16,836 nucleotides of DNA from Candidatus Electronema nielsenii (GTDB lineage: Bacteria > Desulfobacterota > Desulfobulbia > Desulfobulbales > Desulfobulbaceae): positions 1 to 16,836 of the forward strand of contig JAGIXO010000030.1 in the NCBI GenBank assembly GCA_026122915.1, read 5' to 3'. How positions within the stretch are numbered: position 1 is the first letter of the stretch; each line of letters begins with the position of its first letter. This document shows, in pieces, positions 7,073 to 12,804 of the stretch. Made by a program: the position numbers and the translations under genes. The notes under the pieces were generated by a model. It saw nothing but the letters and a program-made list of their open reading frames with translations, was not told the origin of the DNA and did no database searches.

Positions 7073-7852
7073 ATGGATCATCATGTCCTTTATCTTGCAT
7101 CACCAGGGCCGAACCGCCAGCAGGTTATCCTATGGCTGCGGCAGCGGACTGGCATGTCTTTGGCTGAATGCAAGAAGTTCGCAGACACCAGCGGCGCGGA
7201 AATCACAGCAGGGCCAGCCTTTAAAGTTCTCGACATTGCCGAAGAACTCGAAAGATTGTCCGCCGCTGTTTTTGCAGAACCGCCGCTGCCGAAGATTCCC
7301 AACTGGCAGCGGACACCTCCGCTGGTCAACCCACGTGAGCAGCATTATCGGTTTGCTCATAGTGTGCTAGTTGACTTCTTCTGCGAAGATGCAAAACGCC
7401 TGTGGGACCTGCTGACACATGCTGATGCTGACCGCTTCATGCTCAAAGTGTGGGAAATTGCCGGACGTGACGCGCGGGGCCGTATGAATCCGGCAGGCTT
7501 GAGACGCAGTCATGAGCGGCTGAAGACTGGCGAGGTGGTCATCATCAAGCTGCCTGAGCCAAAAAGCGCAAACGAAGCGCATGTGGTCGCACTGGTGCGT
7601 ATTCCAGAAAAAAAGTCTTTGTTTCGCAAGGCGCAGCCAGAGTCTTTCCGGTATTTCACCTTGGAACAAGGCGTGGATATCAAAGACCTTGGAGGCTTGC
7701 TGATATTCTGCGAATGGCTTGCGGATGGCAGTCACCTCAACTATGAGGAATGTTCTGTCGAACCAGATATCAGCGGGTTCAGATCACTCATTGATGATGT
7801 GCTGTGCGGCAAGACAACTCTGCTCATTCGTGCTCGAACCACTTTTGGCTGA
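7073..7852 (+). CDS. Protein with L7/L12-like N-terminal domain and uncharacterised C-terminal domain
   Basis: A 259-aa protein I cannot name. Residues 4-67 follow the fold pattern of the ribosomal L7/L12 C-terminal domain: a VLYLASPGPNRQQVILWLR strand-helix, TGMSLAECKKF where the family has TGLGLKEAKDLV, then a closing helix AEELERLSAAV. Such domains also occur outside ribosomes. Residues 85-259 form a second region with the motifs FRYFTLEQG (192-200) and LADGSHLNYEE (216-226); I recognise no enzyme motif. No signal peptide or membrane segment, so it is probably cytoplasmic. The ATG at 7073 is preferred over an upstream in-frame start at 7022 because AGGAGG precedes it at the right distance. 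It is the first gene of the plus-strand island and sits behind promoter repeat A. Confidence 0.8.
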   Translation: MDHHVLYLASPGPNRQQVILWLRQRTGMSLAECKKFADTSGAEITAGPAFKVLDIAEELERLSAAVFAEPPLPKIPNWQRTPPLVNPREQHYRFAHSVLVDFFCEDAKRLWDLLTHADADRFMLKVWEIAGRDARGRMNPAGLRRSHERLKTGEVVIIKLPEPKSANEAHVVALVRIPEKKSLFRKAQPESFRYFTLEQGVDIKDLGGLLIFCEWLADGSHLNYEECSVEPDISGFRSLIDDVLCGKTTLLIRARTTFG

Positions 7853-7913
7853 GAGGCTGTCCAGCTTGTCCGCCGCCCCTCCCCCAAAAAAATCACCGCC
7901 CGTTATTCAGACA

Positions 7914-7967
7914 AAACAACGCTCGTTAAATGGATAAAACACCGGGCGTTGTTTGGATCATTTAACG
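7914..7967. repeat. Two interleaved inverted repeats (pseudoknot topology)
   Basis: AAACAACGC (7914-7922) is complementary to GCGTTGTTT (7946-7954), and CGTTAAATG (7924-7932) to CATTTAACG (7959-7967). The order is A, B, A', B', so the stems interleave. It lies in the intergenic region upstream of the HU-like/DUF4469 gene. It could be protein-binding DNA or, if transcribed, an RNA pseudoknot. Confidence 0.55.
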
Positions 7968-8000
7968 GCCGATGTTTTACAAAAGAACGACCGATGTTTT
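7964..8000. repeat. Tandem direct repeat with 22-bp period
   Basis: AACGGCCGATGTTTT (7964-7978) recurs as AACGACCGATGTTTT (7986-8000) with one mismatch. The 22-bp period is about two helical turns, which suits side-by-side protein binding. It sits 39 bp upstream of the TTGACA of the next gene. Confidence 0.6.
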
Positions 8001-8038
8001 TGCTGGGCAAGCACCGTCCAGCAGATCAAAAAAAAGGC

Positions 8039-8067
8039 TTGACAGAATATATCCATCTTTTTAAGCT
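8039..8067 (+). promoter_or_regulatory. Sigma70-type promoter of the HU-like/DUF4469 gene
   Basis: TTGACA (8039-8044), 17-bp AT-rich spacer, TAAGCT (8062-8067). The -35 is perfect, the -10 weak. The start codon follows about 55 bp later. The tandem and inverted repeats at 7914-8000 lie immediately upstream. Confidence 0.5.
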
Positions 8068-8125
8068 GGCTGCTGGCAAATCCCATTCTTTTCATCACCC
8101 TGCCCCTCTGCAACGGAGAACCGTC

Positions 8126-9205
8126 ATGCCTGCAATTCATTGGAAACCTGAAGTCAATGCCTTGACCGTACCCCAATCCTACAGAATGCGTTTCGTACCC
8201 AACAATCACCTTGGCACAGACGAGATCGCCGCAGGTATGGCAGCGATCAACCCGGCCCTCACCCCGGATTTGGCTAAGTCCGCCATCAGCGCGCTGATCC
8301 AGACGCTTCAGCAGGGGATGATCAACGGTGATCACATTACGTTGGACGACAGCCTCATCTTCACCATCTCCTTTACAGGCCGCTTGGACGAGCCGGATGA
8401 CGCGCCGCCGCCCATTGAGGAGTGCCTGCATGTGCAGATTCATACGACCTCGAATTTTGTTAAAAAGATTCACCAGCAGGGCAAGCTGGAACGGGTGGAC
8501 ATGACTGAAAAACTGCCCTTGATCAGCCAAGCCGAGAATGCCAGTCTGCGCCTCAACGATGTCCTTGCCAGCACCGACATCCTTCAGTTGAGTGGCGAGA
8601 ATCTGGACTTCGACCCTCAACTCGGCAACGGCGAATGCGTGATCAGCGGCACCCGCAGCGGCAGGGCGGTTCAGACCCAGTTCGGGCCGATCACCAGCAC
8701 CGGCATCACGCTGATTCCGACCATTCCGGCTCAAGATGCGCCGTGGAACAATGAATACAGTCTGTCCCTTTCCGTGCGCTACACCGAGCACGGAACCCTG
8801 CGCACCGGCACCTACCGCCGCAAGCTGCGCACGCCGCTGACGGTCACGAAGCTGGGCCATCCTAATCCGCCGGAAGTTGGCATTCTGACTGGCAGCGCGG
8901 CTGCGCCGTATGTCAAGGTCACGGGCGGCGCGGTGAGCGCGGACACCAAGCTGCGCATTCAGGTGCTTCAGGATTTGCCGGAGAACCGGCTGCTGTTCTC
9001 GCTGTTAGACATGCGGGAGGACGGCGCAGCTGGCACGACGGTGAGTGTGACGCAGAATGGGCCATATGTTCTGCCCGGCTTTGCGGGTTCAGCGTTGAGC
9101 AGCCTGAACATCACGGTCAATGACTATGCCGGACTGTGGGACATGATCCGCAACGGCTACAGCGGCAGGATAGCGGATGTGCTGGTGGTGAGGGTGGGAG
9201 TGTAA
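8126..9205 (+). CDS. HU-like DNA-binding domain protein with DUF4469 (Ig-fold) domain
   Basis: A 359-aa protein. Residues 17-120 resemble the IHF/HU-like domain of the Bacteroidetes-type histone-like proteins (helices at 31-67, the GDHITLDDSLIFTISFTG strand pair at 68-85). Residues 135-240 match the DUF4469 type beta-sandwich (LRLNDVLAS, then LQLSGENLDFDP and GECVISGTRSG). The last third ends in the tail module SSLNITVNDYAGLWDMI with YSGRIADVL (325-353), which recurs in broken form four times elsewhere in this window. DNA or nucleoid binding is inferred from the fold; the biological role is unknown. I chose the ATG at 8126 because GGAGAA precedes it; the frame is open from 7949, but that would add 59 low-complexity residues across promoter sequence. 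The gene is GC-rich like the core genes. Confidence 0.85.
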   Translation: MPAIHWKPEVNALTVPQSYRMRFVPNNHLGTDEIAAGMAAINPALTPDLAKSAISALIQTLQQGMINGDHITLDDSLIFTISFTGRLDEPDDAPPPIEECLHVQIHTTSNFVKKIHQQGKLERVDMTEKLPLISQAENASLRLNDVLASTDILQLSGENLDFDPQLGNGECVISGTRSGRAVQTQFGPITSTGITLIPTIPAQDAPWNNEYSLSLSVRYTEHGTLRTGTYRRKLRTPLTVTKLGHPNPPEVGILTGSAAAPYVKVTGGAVSADTKLRIQVLQDLPENRLLFSLLDMREDGAAGTTVSVTQNGPYVLPGFAGSALSSLNITVNDYAGLWDMIRNGYSGRIADVLVVRVGV

Positions 9206-9218
9206 GAACCGTCCTTTG

Positions 9219-9244
9219 GCTTCGCTCAGGGTGCCGAGCGGAGC
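9219..9244. repeat. REP-like palindrome
   Basis: GCTTCGCTC (9219-9227) pairs with GAGCGGAGC (9236-9244) through nine pairs including one G-U, around an 8-nt loop. It resembles the common short extragenic palindromes with a GCTTCGCTCAGGG core. It lies just behind the DUF4469-gene stop and has no U-run on either side. Confidence 0.5.
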
Positions 9245-9352
9245 AAAAGGAGGTGGGCATGACGGCTGATTTCTGGCTGTTATGCAATTGTGTTGGATGG
9301 TCAGAAACTGGTTGATCACCGCGATTATCTTTCTTTGGAGCTGGTTCCTTCG

Positions 9353-9811
9353 ATGGATTATGAAATACTCGATACAATTTGTGACTCATACATTCCGTTG
9401 CTGGCAATTGCGTTTTTTGTCGGGCTTGTCGGTCGAGCAGTTAAAGCATCAGGAGAGAGGCGATTTCTGATCAGAGTTTTTGTGTTTTTCGCGGGGATGA
9501 TACTCGTATCCTACGGAGTTATGTTCCTCGATAATGCTATGCACATATGGCCTGCTTTCGATCTTGATTACAGCACTCATACGGCTGTTTCATTAACCTT
9601 CGTCTTGTCAATATCTGTGCTTGCTCGTCAATTTTGGAAAGTGGCTGTTGGCTCGTTTGTCGTCTATGTATTGTTAATGCTGTATCAGCAGTATCACACT
9701 CTTTCTGACATAGCATCTACAATGGTTCCAATAGCGTCTGTAGCACTTGTGTTTGCAAAGTTTCTATTCTTGCAAACACAAGATAACAAGTCGATTAATT
9801 CACAATCCTAA
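9353..9811 (+). CDS. Small PAP2-like membrane protein
   Basis: A 152-aa integral membrane protein with about five hydrophobic segments (near 13-30, 39-58, 77-92, 97-113 and 122-140). Two of the three PAP2 phosphatase motifs are recognisable: STHTA (H76) in the place of PSGH, and YHTLSD (H115 with D119) in the place of the HxxxD motif. The first motif (K-x6-RP) is not seen, so it may be an incomplete or divergent lipid phosphatase, and activity is uncertain. The frame is open upstream from about 9263 (ISGCYAIVLDGQKLVDHRD), with a possible GTG at 9290; I prefer the ATG at 9353, which has GGAG 12 bases upstream. The DNA is AT-richer than the flanking genes, suggesting transfer. It is bracketed by tail-module copies. 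Confidence 0.7.
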   Translation: MDYEILDTICDSYIPLLAIAFFVGLVGRAVKASGERRFLIRVFVFFAGMILVSYGVMFLDNAMHIWPAFDLDYSTHTAVSLTFVLSISVLARQFWKVAVGSFVVYVLLMLYQQYHTLSDIASTMVPIASVALVFAKFLFLQTQDNKSINSQS

Positions 9812-9820
9812 ATGGTTGCT

Positions 9821-9852
9821 GGACTACAGCGGCAGGCTGGTGGATGTGCTGG
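9821..9852 (+). pseudogene. Tail-module fragment, copy 3
   Basis: The plus strand encodes DYSGRLVDVLA, matching YSGRIADVL at the end of the intact HU-like/DUF4469 protein and YSGRLVDVL at 10461-10490. About 29 of 32 bases agree with the latter copy. It begins ten bases after the stop of the PAP2-like gene and leads directly into promoter repeat B. Confidence 0.6.
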
Positions 9853-9878
9853 CGCGGCCATGTCGGCCCCGCATCCTT

Positions 9879-9930
9879 CAGCACATATTCCCTGTTGACA
9901 AGGGCGGTTGCGGTGCGTATGCTGGCTGAA
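9879..9930 (+). repeat. Promoter-bearing dispersed repeat, copy B
   Basis: Near-identical to 6958-7010. Contains TTGACA at 9895-9900, a 17-bp spacer and TATGCT at 9918-9923, a better -10 than in copy A. The antitoxin ATG follows 28 bp after the -10 box, so this repeat probably drives the toxin-antitoxin pair. Confidence 0.7.
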
Positions 9931-9951
9931 CAAACTCAAAAGGAGGCTGGC

Positions 9952-10158
9952 ATGAATGCCGCATTGAACGTGCGCCCGAAATTCATTGTGGATGCGAAGG
10001 GACGGAAGAAAGCTGTGGTCATTCCCTTTGATGCCTACGAAAAGCTGATGGAAGACTTGGCTGATCTGGCTGCCGCTGCCGAACGGCGGGAGGAGCAGAC
10101 GCTTTCGCATGAGCAGCTGCTGAAGGAGCTGAAGGACGATGGCCTTCTTCCGGCTTGA
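9952..10158 (+). CDS. Antitoxin of a RelE-type toxin-antitoxin pair (Phd/YefM- or RelB-like)
   Basis: A 68-aa protein with the build of a type II antitoxin. The N-terminal half (residues 9-37, FIVDAKGRKKAVVIPFDAYEKLMEDL) is the DNA-binding, dimerising strand-helix unit of the Phd/YefM type, and the C-terminal half (about 38-68) is a charged helix that would wrap the toxin. It would neutralise the toxin encoded downstream and repress the shared promoter. The ATG at 9952 has a strong AGGAGG; an in-frame extension from 9844 would run across promoter repeat B and is rejected. The gene overlaps the toxin gene by 20 bases. The exact antitoxin family is uncertain; the assignment rests on size, pattern and partner. 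Confidence 0.85.
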   Translation: MNAALNVRPKFIVDAKGRKKAVVIPFDAYEKLMEDLADLAAAAERREEQTLSHEQLLKELKDDGLLPA

Positions 10159-10399
10159 ATGGCGGGCATCTGCGGCAAAAGAGCTGCGGAAGATTGACCG
10201 GCAGATGATTCCCAGAATTGTGGAGGCAGCAGAGCAGCTGGCCTGTGAGCCGCTGCCGCCTGGTGCCAAGAAACTTCAGGGTACCGAATTCATCTACCGC
10301 ATCCGCGTGGGCGACTACCGGATTGTGTATGAAGTGGCCGAGACTGCTGCGTGTGTCACTATTGTCCGTGTCAGGCACAGGAAAGAAGTGTACCGGTGA
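10139..10399 (+). CDS. RelE/ParE-superfamily toxin
   Basis: An 86-aa toxin of the RelE/ParE superfamily. The pattern FRLEWRASAAKELRKIDRQ (4-22), the KKLQG turn (45-49), YRIRVGDYRIVYEV (53-66) and the C-terminal RVRHRKEVY (77-85) are typical of RelE-like ribosome-dependent mRNA interferases; the basic residues R61 and R81 and Y85 occupy positions often used for catalysis in that group. Whether it cleaves mRNA or acts like ParE on gyrase cannot be read from sequence, though the RHRKEVY end favours RelE. It overlaps the antitoxin gene by 20 bases and is presumably translated by coupling. Its stop codon coincides with the first bases of the next tail-module copy. Confidence 0.92.
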   Translation: MAFFRLEWRASAAKELRKIDRQMIPRIVEAAEQLACEPLPPGAKKLQGTEFIYRIRVGDYRIVYEVAETAACVTIVRVRHRKEVYR

Positions 10400-10508
10400 G
10401 CAGCCTGAATATCACGGTCAATGACTACGCTACGCTGGACTCTGGAGCATGATCCGCAGCGGCTACAGCGGCAGACTGGTGGATGTGCTGGATGTGAAGA
10501 TGGCGTAA
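10397..10508 (+). pseudogene. Tail-module remnant, copy 4, with frameshift
   Basis: This stretch is a clear copy of 9096-9205, the 3' end of the HU-like/DUF4469 gene, down to the stop codon (TAA 10506-10508). It reads SSLNITVNDYATL, then a 5-base insertion (GACTC, 10438-10442) breaks the frame; removing it restores WSMIRSGYSGRLVDVL and the end DVKMA. The rest of the gene is absent. The copy begins exactly at the toxin stop codon. The remaining bases to 10590 hold only a possible promoter and the ribosome site of the next gene. Confidence 0.8.
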
Positions 10509-10537
10509 GAGGGGATGCATCCTGTCTGTTTCATAGG

Positions 10538-10543
10538 TATAAT
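10538..10543 (+). promoter_or_regulatory. Possible -10 box of the propeller gene
   Basis: A perfect TATAAT in an AT-rich stretch 48 bp upstream of the ATG at 10591. The -35 position (ATGCAT at 10515-10520) is poor, so this is a weak call. A good ribosome site, CAGGAG, is at 10579-10584. Confidence 0.35.
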
Positions 10544-10590
10544 ATTGTATTAATTAACGATTCAAACCTAAACTTTTCAGGAGCACGATC

Positions 10591-11184
10591 ATGGCTAATG
10601 GTACAGTAAGTTCAGGAACAAGCGATAATCTCATGAAATATCGCAATCTTTATGACTACACGCTTCCTCAAGGCAAGAGTTCTGCCGATATTGTTGGGGT
10701 TGGAATAGCTGGTTCAAACGACCATTGCTACTATTGGTTTAGCGATGGCACTGTATGTGCTGGCACCAGCAATGATGCTGATCAATACCGCAAGCTATAT
10801 GCCTATTCATTACCTAATGACAAAACCACTGCTGATATCATTGATATTGCTATTGCTGGTTCAAACGATCATTGCTATGTGTGGTTTAAAGATGGAACCG
10901 TTTGTTCCGGAACAACTGACAATCTCTTCAAGTATCGAACACCATATCCATATCCATATTCCTTACCACTTGGCAAAACTCCAGCTGACATTGTCGGCAT
11001 CGGCATTGTCAAGAACGATCACTGCTACTATTGGTTCAGTGACGGCACCGTTTGTTCTGGAACATTTAACAAAGCTGATGCATATCATATCCTTTATGCG
11101 TATTCATATCCATCCGGCAAAACTATCGTTGGCATCGATATTGATAGCTCAAATGATCATTGTTATGCATGGTACCTTGCTTGA
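10591..11184 (+). CDS. Four-repeat beta-propeller-like protein
   Basis: A 197-aa protein built from about 49-residue repeats. The core NDHCYxWFxDGTVCxGT occurs at 43-59, 92-108 and 142-158, each followed by a KYR/LYxYSLPxGKTxADI linker. The chain starts in mid-repeat (NGTVSSGT, 3-10) and ends in mid-repeat (NDHCYAWYLA, 188-197); together these complete a fourth unit, as in the closure of circular beta-propellers. Cysteines recur at 46/56, 95/105, 145/155 and 191. No signal peptide is seen. The fold suggests a binding or lectin-like role, but the ligand is unknown and I assign no function. The DNA is AT-richer than the core genes. The ATG at 10591 has CAGGAG seven bases upstream. Its last 62 bases overlap the 3' end of coaE on the other strand. 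Confidence 0.85.
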   Translation: MANGTVSSGTSDNLMKYRNLYDYTLPQGKSSADIVGVGIAGSNDHCYYWFSDGTVCAGTSNDADQYRKLYAYSLPNDKTTADIIDIAIAGSNDHCYVWFKDGTVCSGTTDNLFKYRTPYPYPYSLPLGKTPADIVGIGIVKNDHCYYWFSDGTVCSGTFNKADAYHILYAYSYPSGKTIVGIDIDSSNDHCYAWYLA

Positions 11185-11851
11185 TAGCAATCAGGCTGAA
11201 CGCAGCACTGTAGGATCGGCAAGCGTCTTTTTGTTTGCCCCATCCTATAGTGCTGCATGTGGAAGGATAAATCTTCTTTGCTACCTGCCTTAGCTGTGCG
11301 CAAGTGCTCTCCCAGGCCGCTGAATTGTCAATGACATAATCAGCCAGTCGGGCTTTGTCTTCCAGCGGCATCTGCGCGGCAATGGCCCGCCGGGCCTGCT
11401 CTTCGCTGACCTGATCGCGCTCCATGATCCGCCGCAGACGCACGGCCTCACCCGCATAAACAACCACGGTCTGGCTGACGCTGTCCTGCCAGCCCGCTTC
11501 AAAGAGCAGGGGAATCTCTGCCAACACGAGCGGAGCAGCCAGCCGGGTCGCCTGCGCTACCATTTCCTGCTTGGCCAAGGGATGCAGCAGCCCGTCCACC
11601 TGCTGGCGCAAGGCGGCATCAGCAAAAATGGCCTCACGTAGCCGCTTGCGGTCTAGCTCGCCAGTGGCAGTGAAGAAGTCTGCTGTGAGCAGTTCTTTCA
11701 GAGCCAACCAGCCCGGTGCCTGCGGCATGAGAAGTTGACGGCAAATCTGATCGACATTGAGCAGCGGCCAGCCACCCAGTTCGGCTAAATACTGGCTGAC
11801 CCGGCTCTTGCCGGAGCCGATGCCGCCGGTGATGCCGATGATCTCAGGCAA
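11123..11851 (-). CDS. coaE: Dephospho-CoA kinase with extended C-terminus
   Basis: Catalyses the last step of coenzyme A synthesis, phosphorylating the 3'-hydroxyl of dephospho-CoA. Counted from the TTG at 11851: P-loop GGIGSGKS at 9-16, NVDQICRQL around 32-40, HPLAKQEM at 90-97, LAEIPLLFEAG at 110-120, RDQVSEEQARRAIAAQM at 145-161 and ADYVIDNS at 170-177. The normal family end falls near AKKIYP (about 191-196). The frame then runs on for about 46 residues over a large inverted repeat and the end of the convergent island gene, so the native stop seems lost. I chose TTG 11851, with GGGAG about 10 bases upstream and an 8-base overlap with the preceding synthase gene; an upstream TTG at 11878 is the alternative. 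Confidence 0.9.
   Translation of the reverse strand: MPEIIGITGGIGSGKSRVSQYLAELGGWPLLNVDQICRQLLMPQAPGWLALKELLTADFFTATGELDRKRLREAIFADAALRQQVDGLLHPLAKQEMVAQATRLAAPLVLAEIPLLFEAGWQDSVSQTVVVYAGEAVRLRRIMERDQVSEEQARRAIAAQMPLEDKARLADYVIDNSAAWESTCAQLRQVAKKIYPSTCSTIGWGKQKDACRSYSAAFSLIAIKQGTMHNNDHLSYQYRCQR
11202..11256. repeat. Long imperfect inverted repeat inside the coaE run-on
   Basis: GCAGCACT (11202-11209) pairs with AGTGCTGC (11249-11256); inside it TAGGAT (11211-11216) pairs with ATCCTA (11242-11247) and GGCAA (11218-11222) with TTGCC (11235-11239). About 20 pairs in total with small interruptions. There is no U-run after either arm, only one T-run inside the loop. It lies between the propeller gene stop and the normal end of coaE, at the edge of the island. 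Confidence 0.7.
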
Positions 11852-12797
11852 GGCTGAACTGCTCCCGCAGGAGAGCAAGTGCGGTTTCTATGTCCGGCCA
11901 AAGTGGGGCGGTGAAGCGGCAAGCTTGGCCGGTGGCGGGGTGAGTGAAGGCCAAAACCGAAGCGTGGAGGAGCTGGCGTTCAGCAGTTAGACCTAAGCTG
12001 CTGTCGATTTTGCCGCCGTAAAGACTATCGCCTGCCACGGGCGCACCAATGGAGGCCATGTGGACTCGGATTTGATGGGTGCGGCCTGTTTCAATGTTGA
12101 TTTCAGCAAAGCAGCAACCGTTGCTGAAGCGTTCGAGAACGCGCCAGTTCGTCACTGCCGGACGACCGTCCCGCTGTCGCACTGCCATTTTCTGGCGGCT
12201 GACTGGATGCCTACCGATGGGTGCGTCAATCCGGCCTGTACTTGCGGCCGGGCTGCGCAGGAGGAGGGCATGGTAGGTTTTGCGGATGTGCCGCTCCTTG
12301 AAGGCGGCGGAAAGCAGCCGGTGCATGGCCTCAGTGCGGGCGGCGAGCATGATGCCGGAGGTGTCTTTGTCAAGACGGTGGACAAGGCCAGGCCGCTCGC
12401 CGTCGAGCAGGTCCAGCTCGCCGTAGCGGTGGAGCAGACCGTTGACCAAGGTGCCGTCAGCATGACCAGCAGCCGGATGGACAACCAAGCCCGGCGGCTT
12501 GCTGATCACCGCCAGATGCTCGTCCTCATGAATGATGTGAAAATCAACCGGCTGCGGCTCAATCCTGCCCTCGGCAGCAGGCGCGTCCGGCAGCGTGACG
12601 GCGATGCTGTCGCCTGCACGGAGCTTACAACCGGGTTTGACCGCCCCGCCGTTCACCAGCACTGCGCCGGAGCGGATCAGCCGGTCAAGGCTGGAACGGC
12701 TCTGCTCCGGCAGACAGCGCACCAAATAATGATCGAGCCGCATCCCCGCGTCTTGAAGCTGCACATGAAAACTTTGTGCAGAACCGGCAGGAACCAT
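11844..12797 (-). CDS. rluD: RluA/RluD-family 23S rRNA pseudouridine synthase
   Basis: A 317-aa pseudouridine synthase of the RluA family with the RluD domain order. Residues 20-67 form an S4 RNA-binding domain (RLDHYLVRCLPEQSRSSLDR). The catalytic domain follows, with HRLDKDTSG at 140-148 carrying the catalytic aspartate D143, and NIETGRTHQIRVHMA plus GDSLYGG near the end. It isomerises uridines in ribosomal RNA; the target (the helix 69 uridines for true RluD) is inferred from similarity of layout, and another RluA-type specificity is possible. The ATG at 12797 is seven bases past the carD stop and is preferred to the in-frame start at 12848 inside carD; no strong ribosome site is present, so coupling to carD is likely. 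coaE overlaps its end. Confidence 0.9.
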   Translation of the reverse strand: MVPAGSAQSFHVQLQDAGMRLDHYLVRCLPEQSRSSLDRLIRSGAVLVNGGAVKPGCKLRAGDSIAVTLPDAPAAEGRIEPQPVDFHIIHEDEHLAVISKPPGLVVHPAAGHADGTLVNGLLHRYGELDLLDGERPGLVHRLDKDTSGIMLAARTEAMHRLLSAAFKERHIRKTYHALLLRSPAASTGRIDAPIGRHPVSRQKMAVRQRDGRPAVTNWRVLERFSNGCCFAEINIETGRTHQIRVHMASIGAPVAGDSLYGGKIDSSLGLTAERQLLHASVLAFTHPATGQACRFTAPLWPDIETALALLREQFSLA

Positions 12798-12804
12798 GCA
12801 GGTT

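Noticed and set aside
7914..7967. Integron attC site suggested by GTTAAAT and ATTTAAC
   Set aside because: The two core-like heptamers occur in the wrong order for one attC (GTTRRRY precedes RYYYAAC), and no partner core site or integrase is seen nearby.
7958..8860. 300-aa open frame on the minus strand opposite the HU-like/DUF4469 gene
   Set aside because: It is low-complexity, Ala/Gly/Gln-rich antisense of a GC-rich gene, crosses the promoter region, and matches no family pattern; the plus-strand gene has domains and a ribosome site.
9844..9951. N-terminal extension of the antitoxin from 9844
   Set aside because: It would translate the tail fragment and the promoter repeat; the ATG at 9952 has AGGAGG and begins the recognisable antitoxin.
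11202..11256. Bidirectional intrinsic terminator between the propeller gene and coaE
   Set aside because: The stem is strong, but neither arm is followed by a U-run; the only T-run is in the loop.
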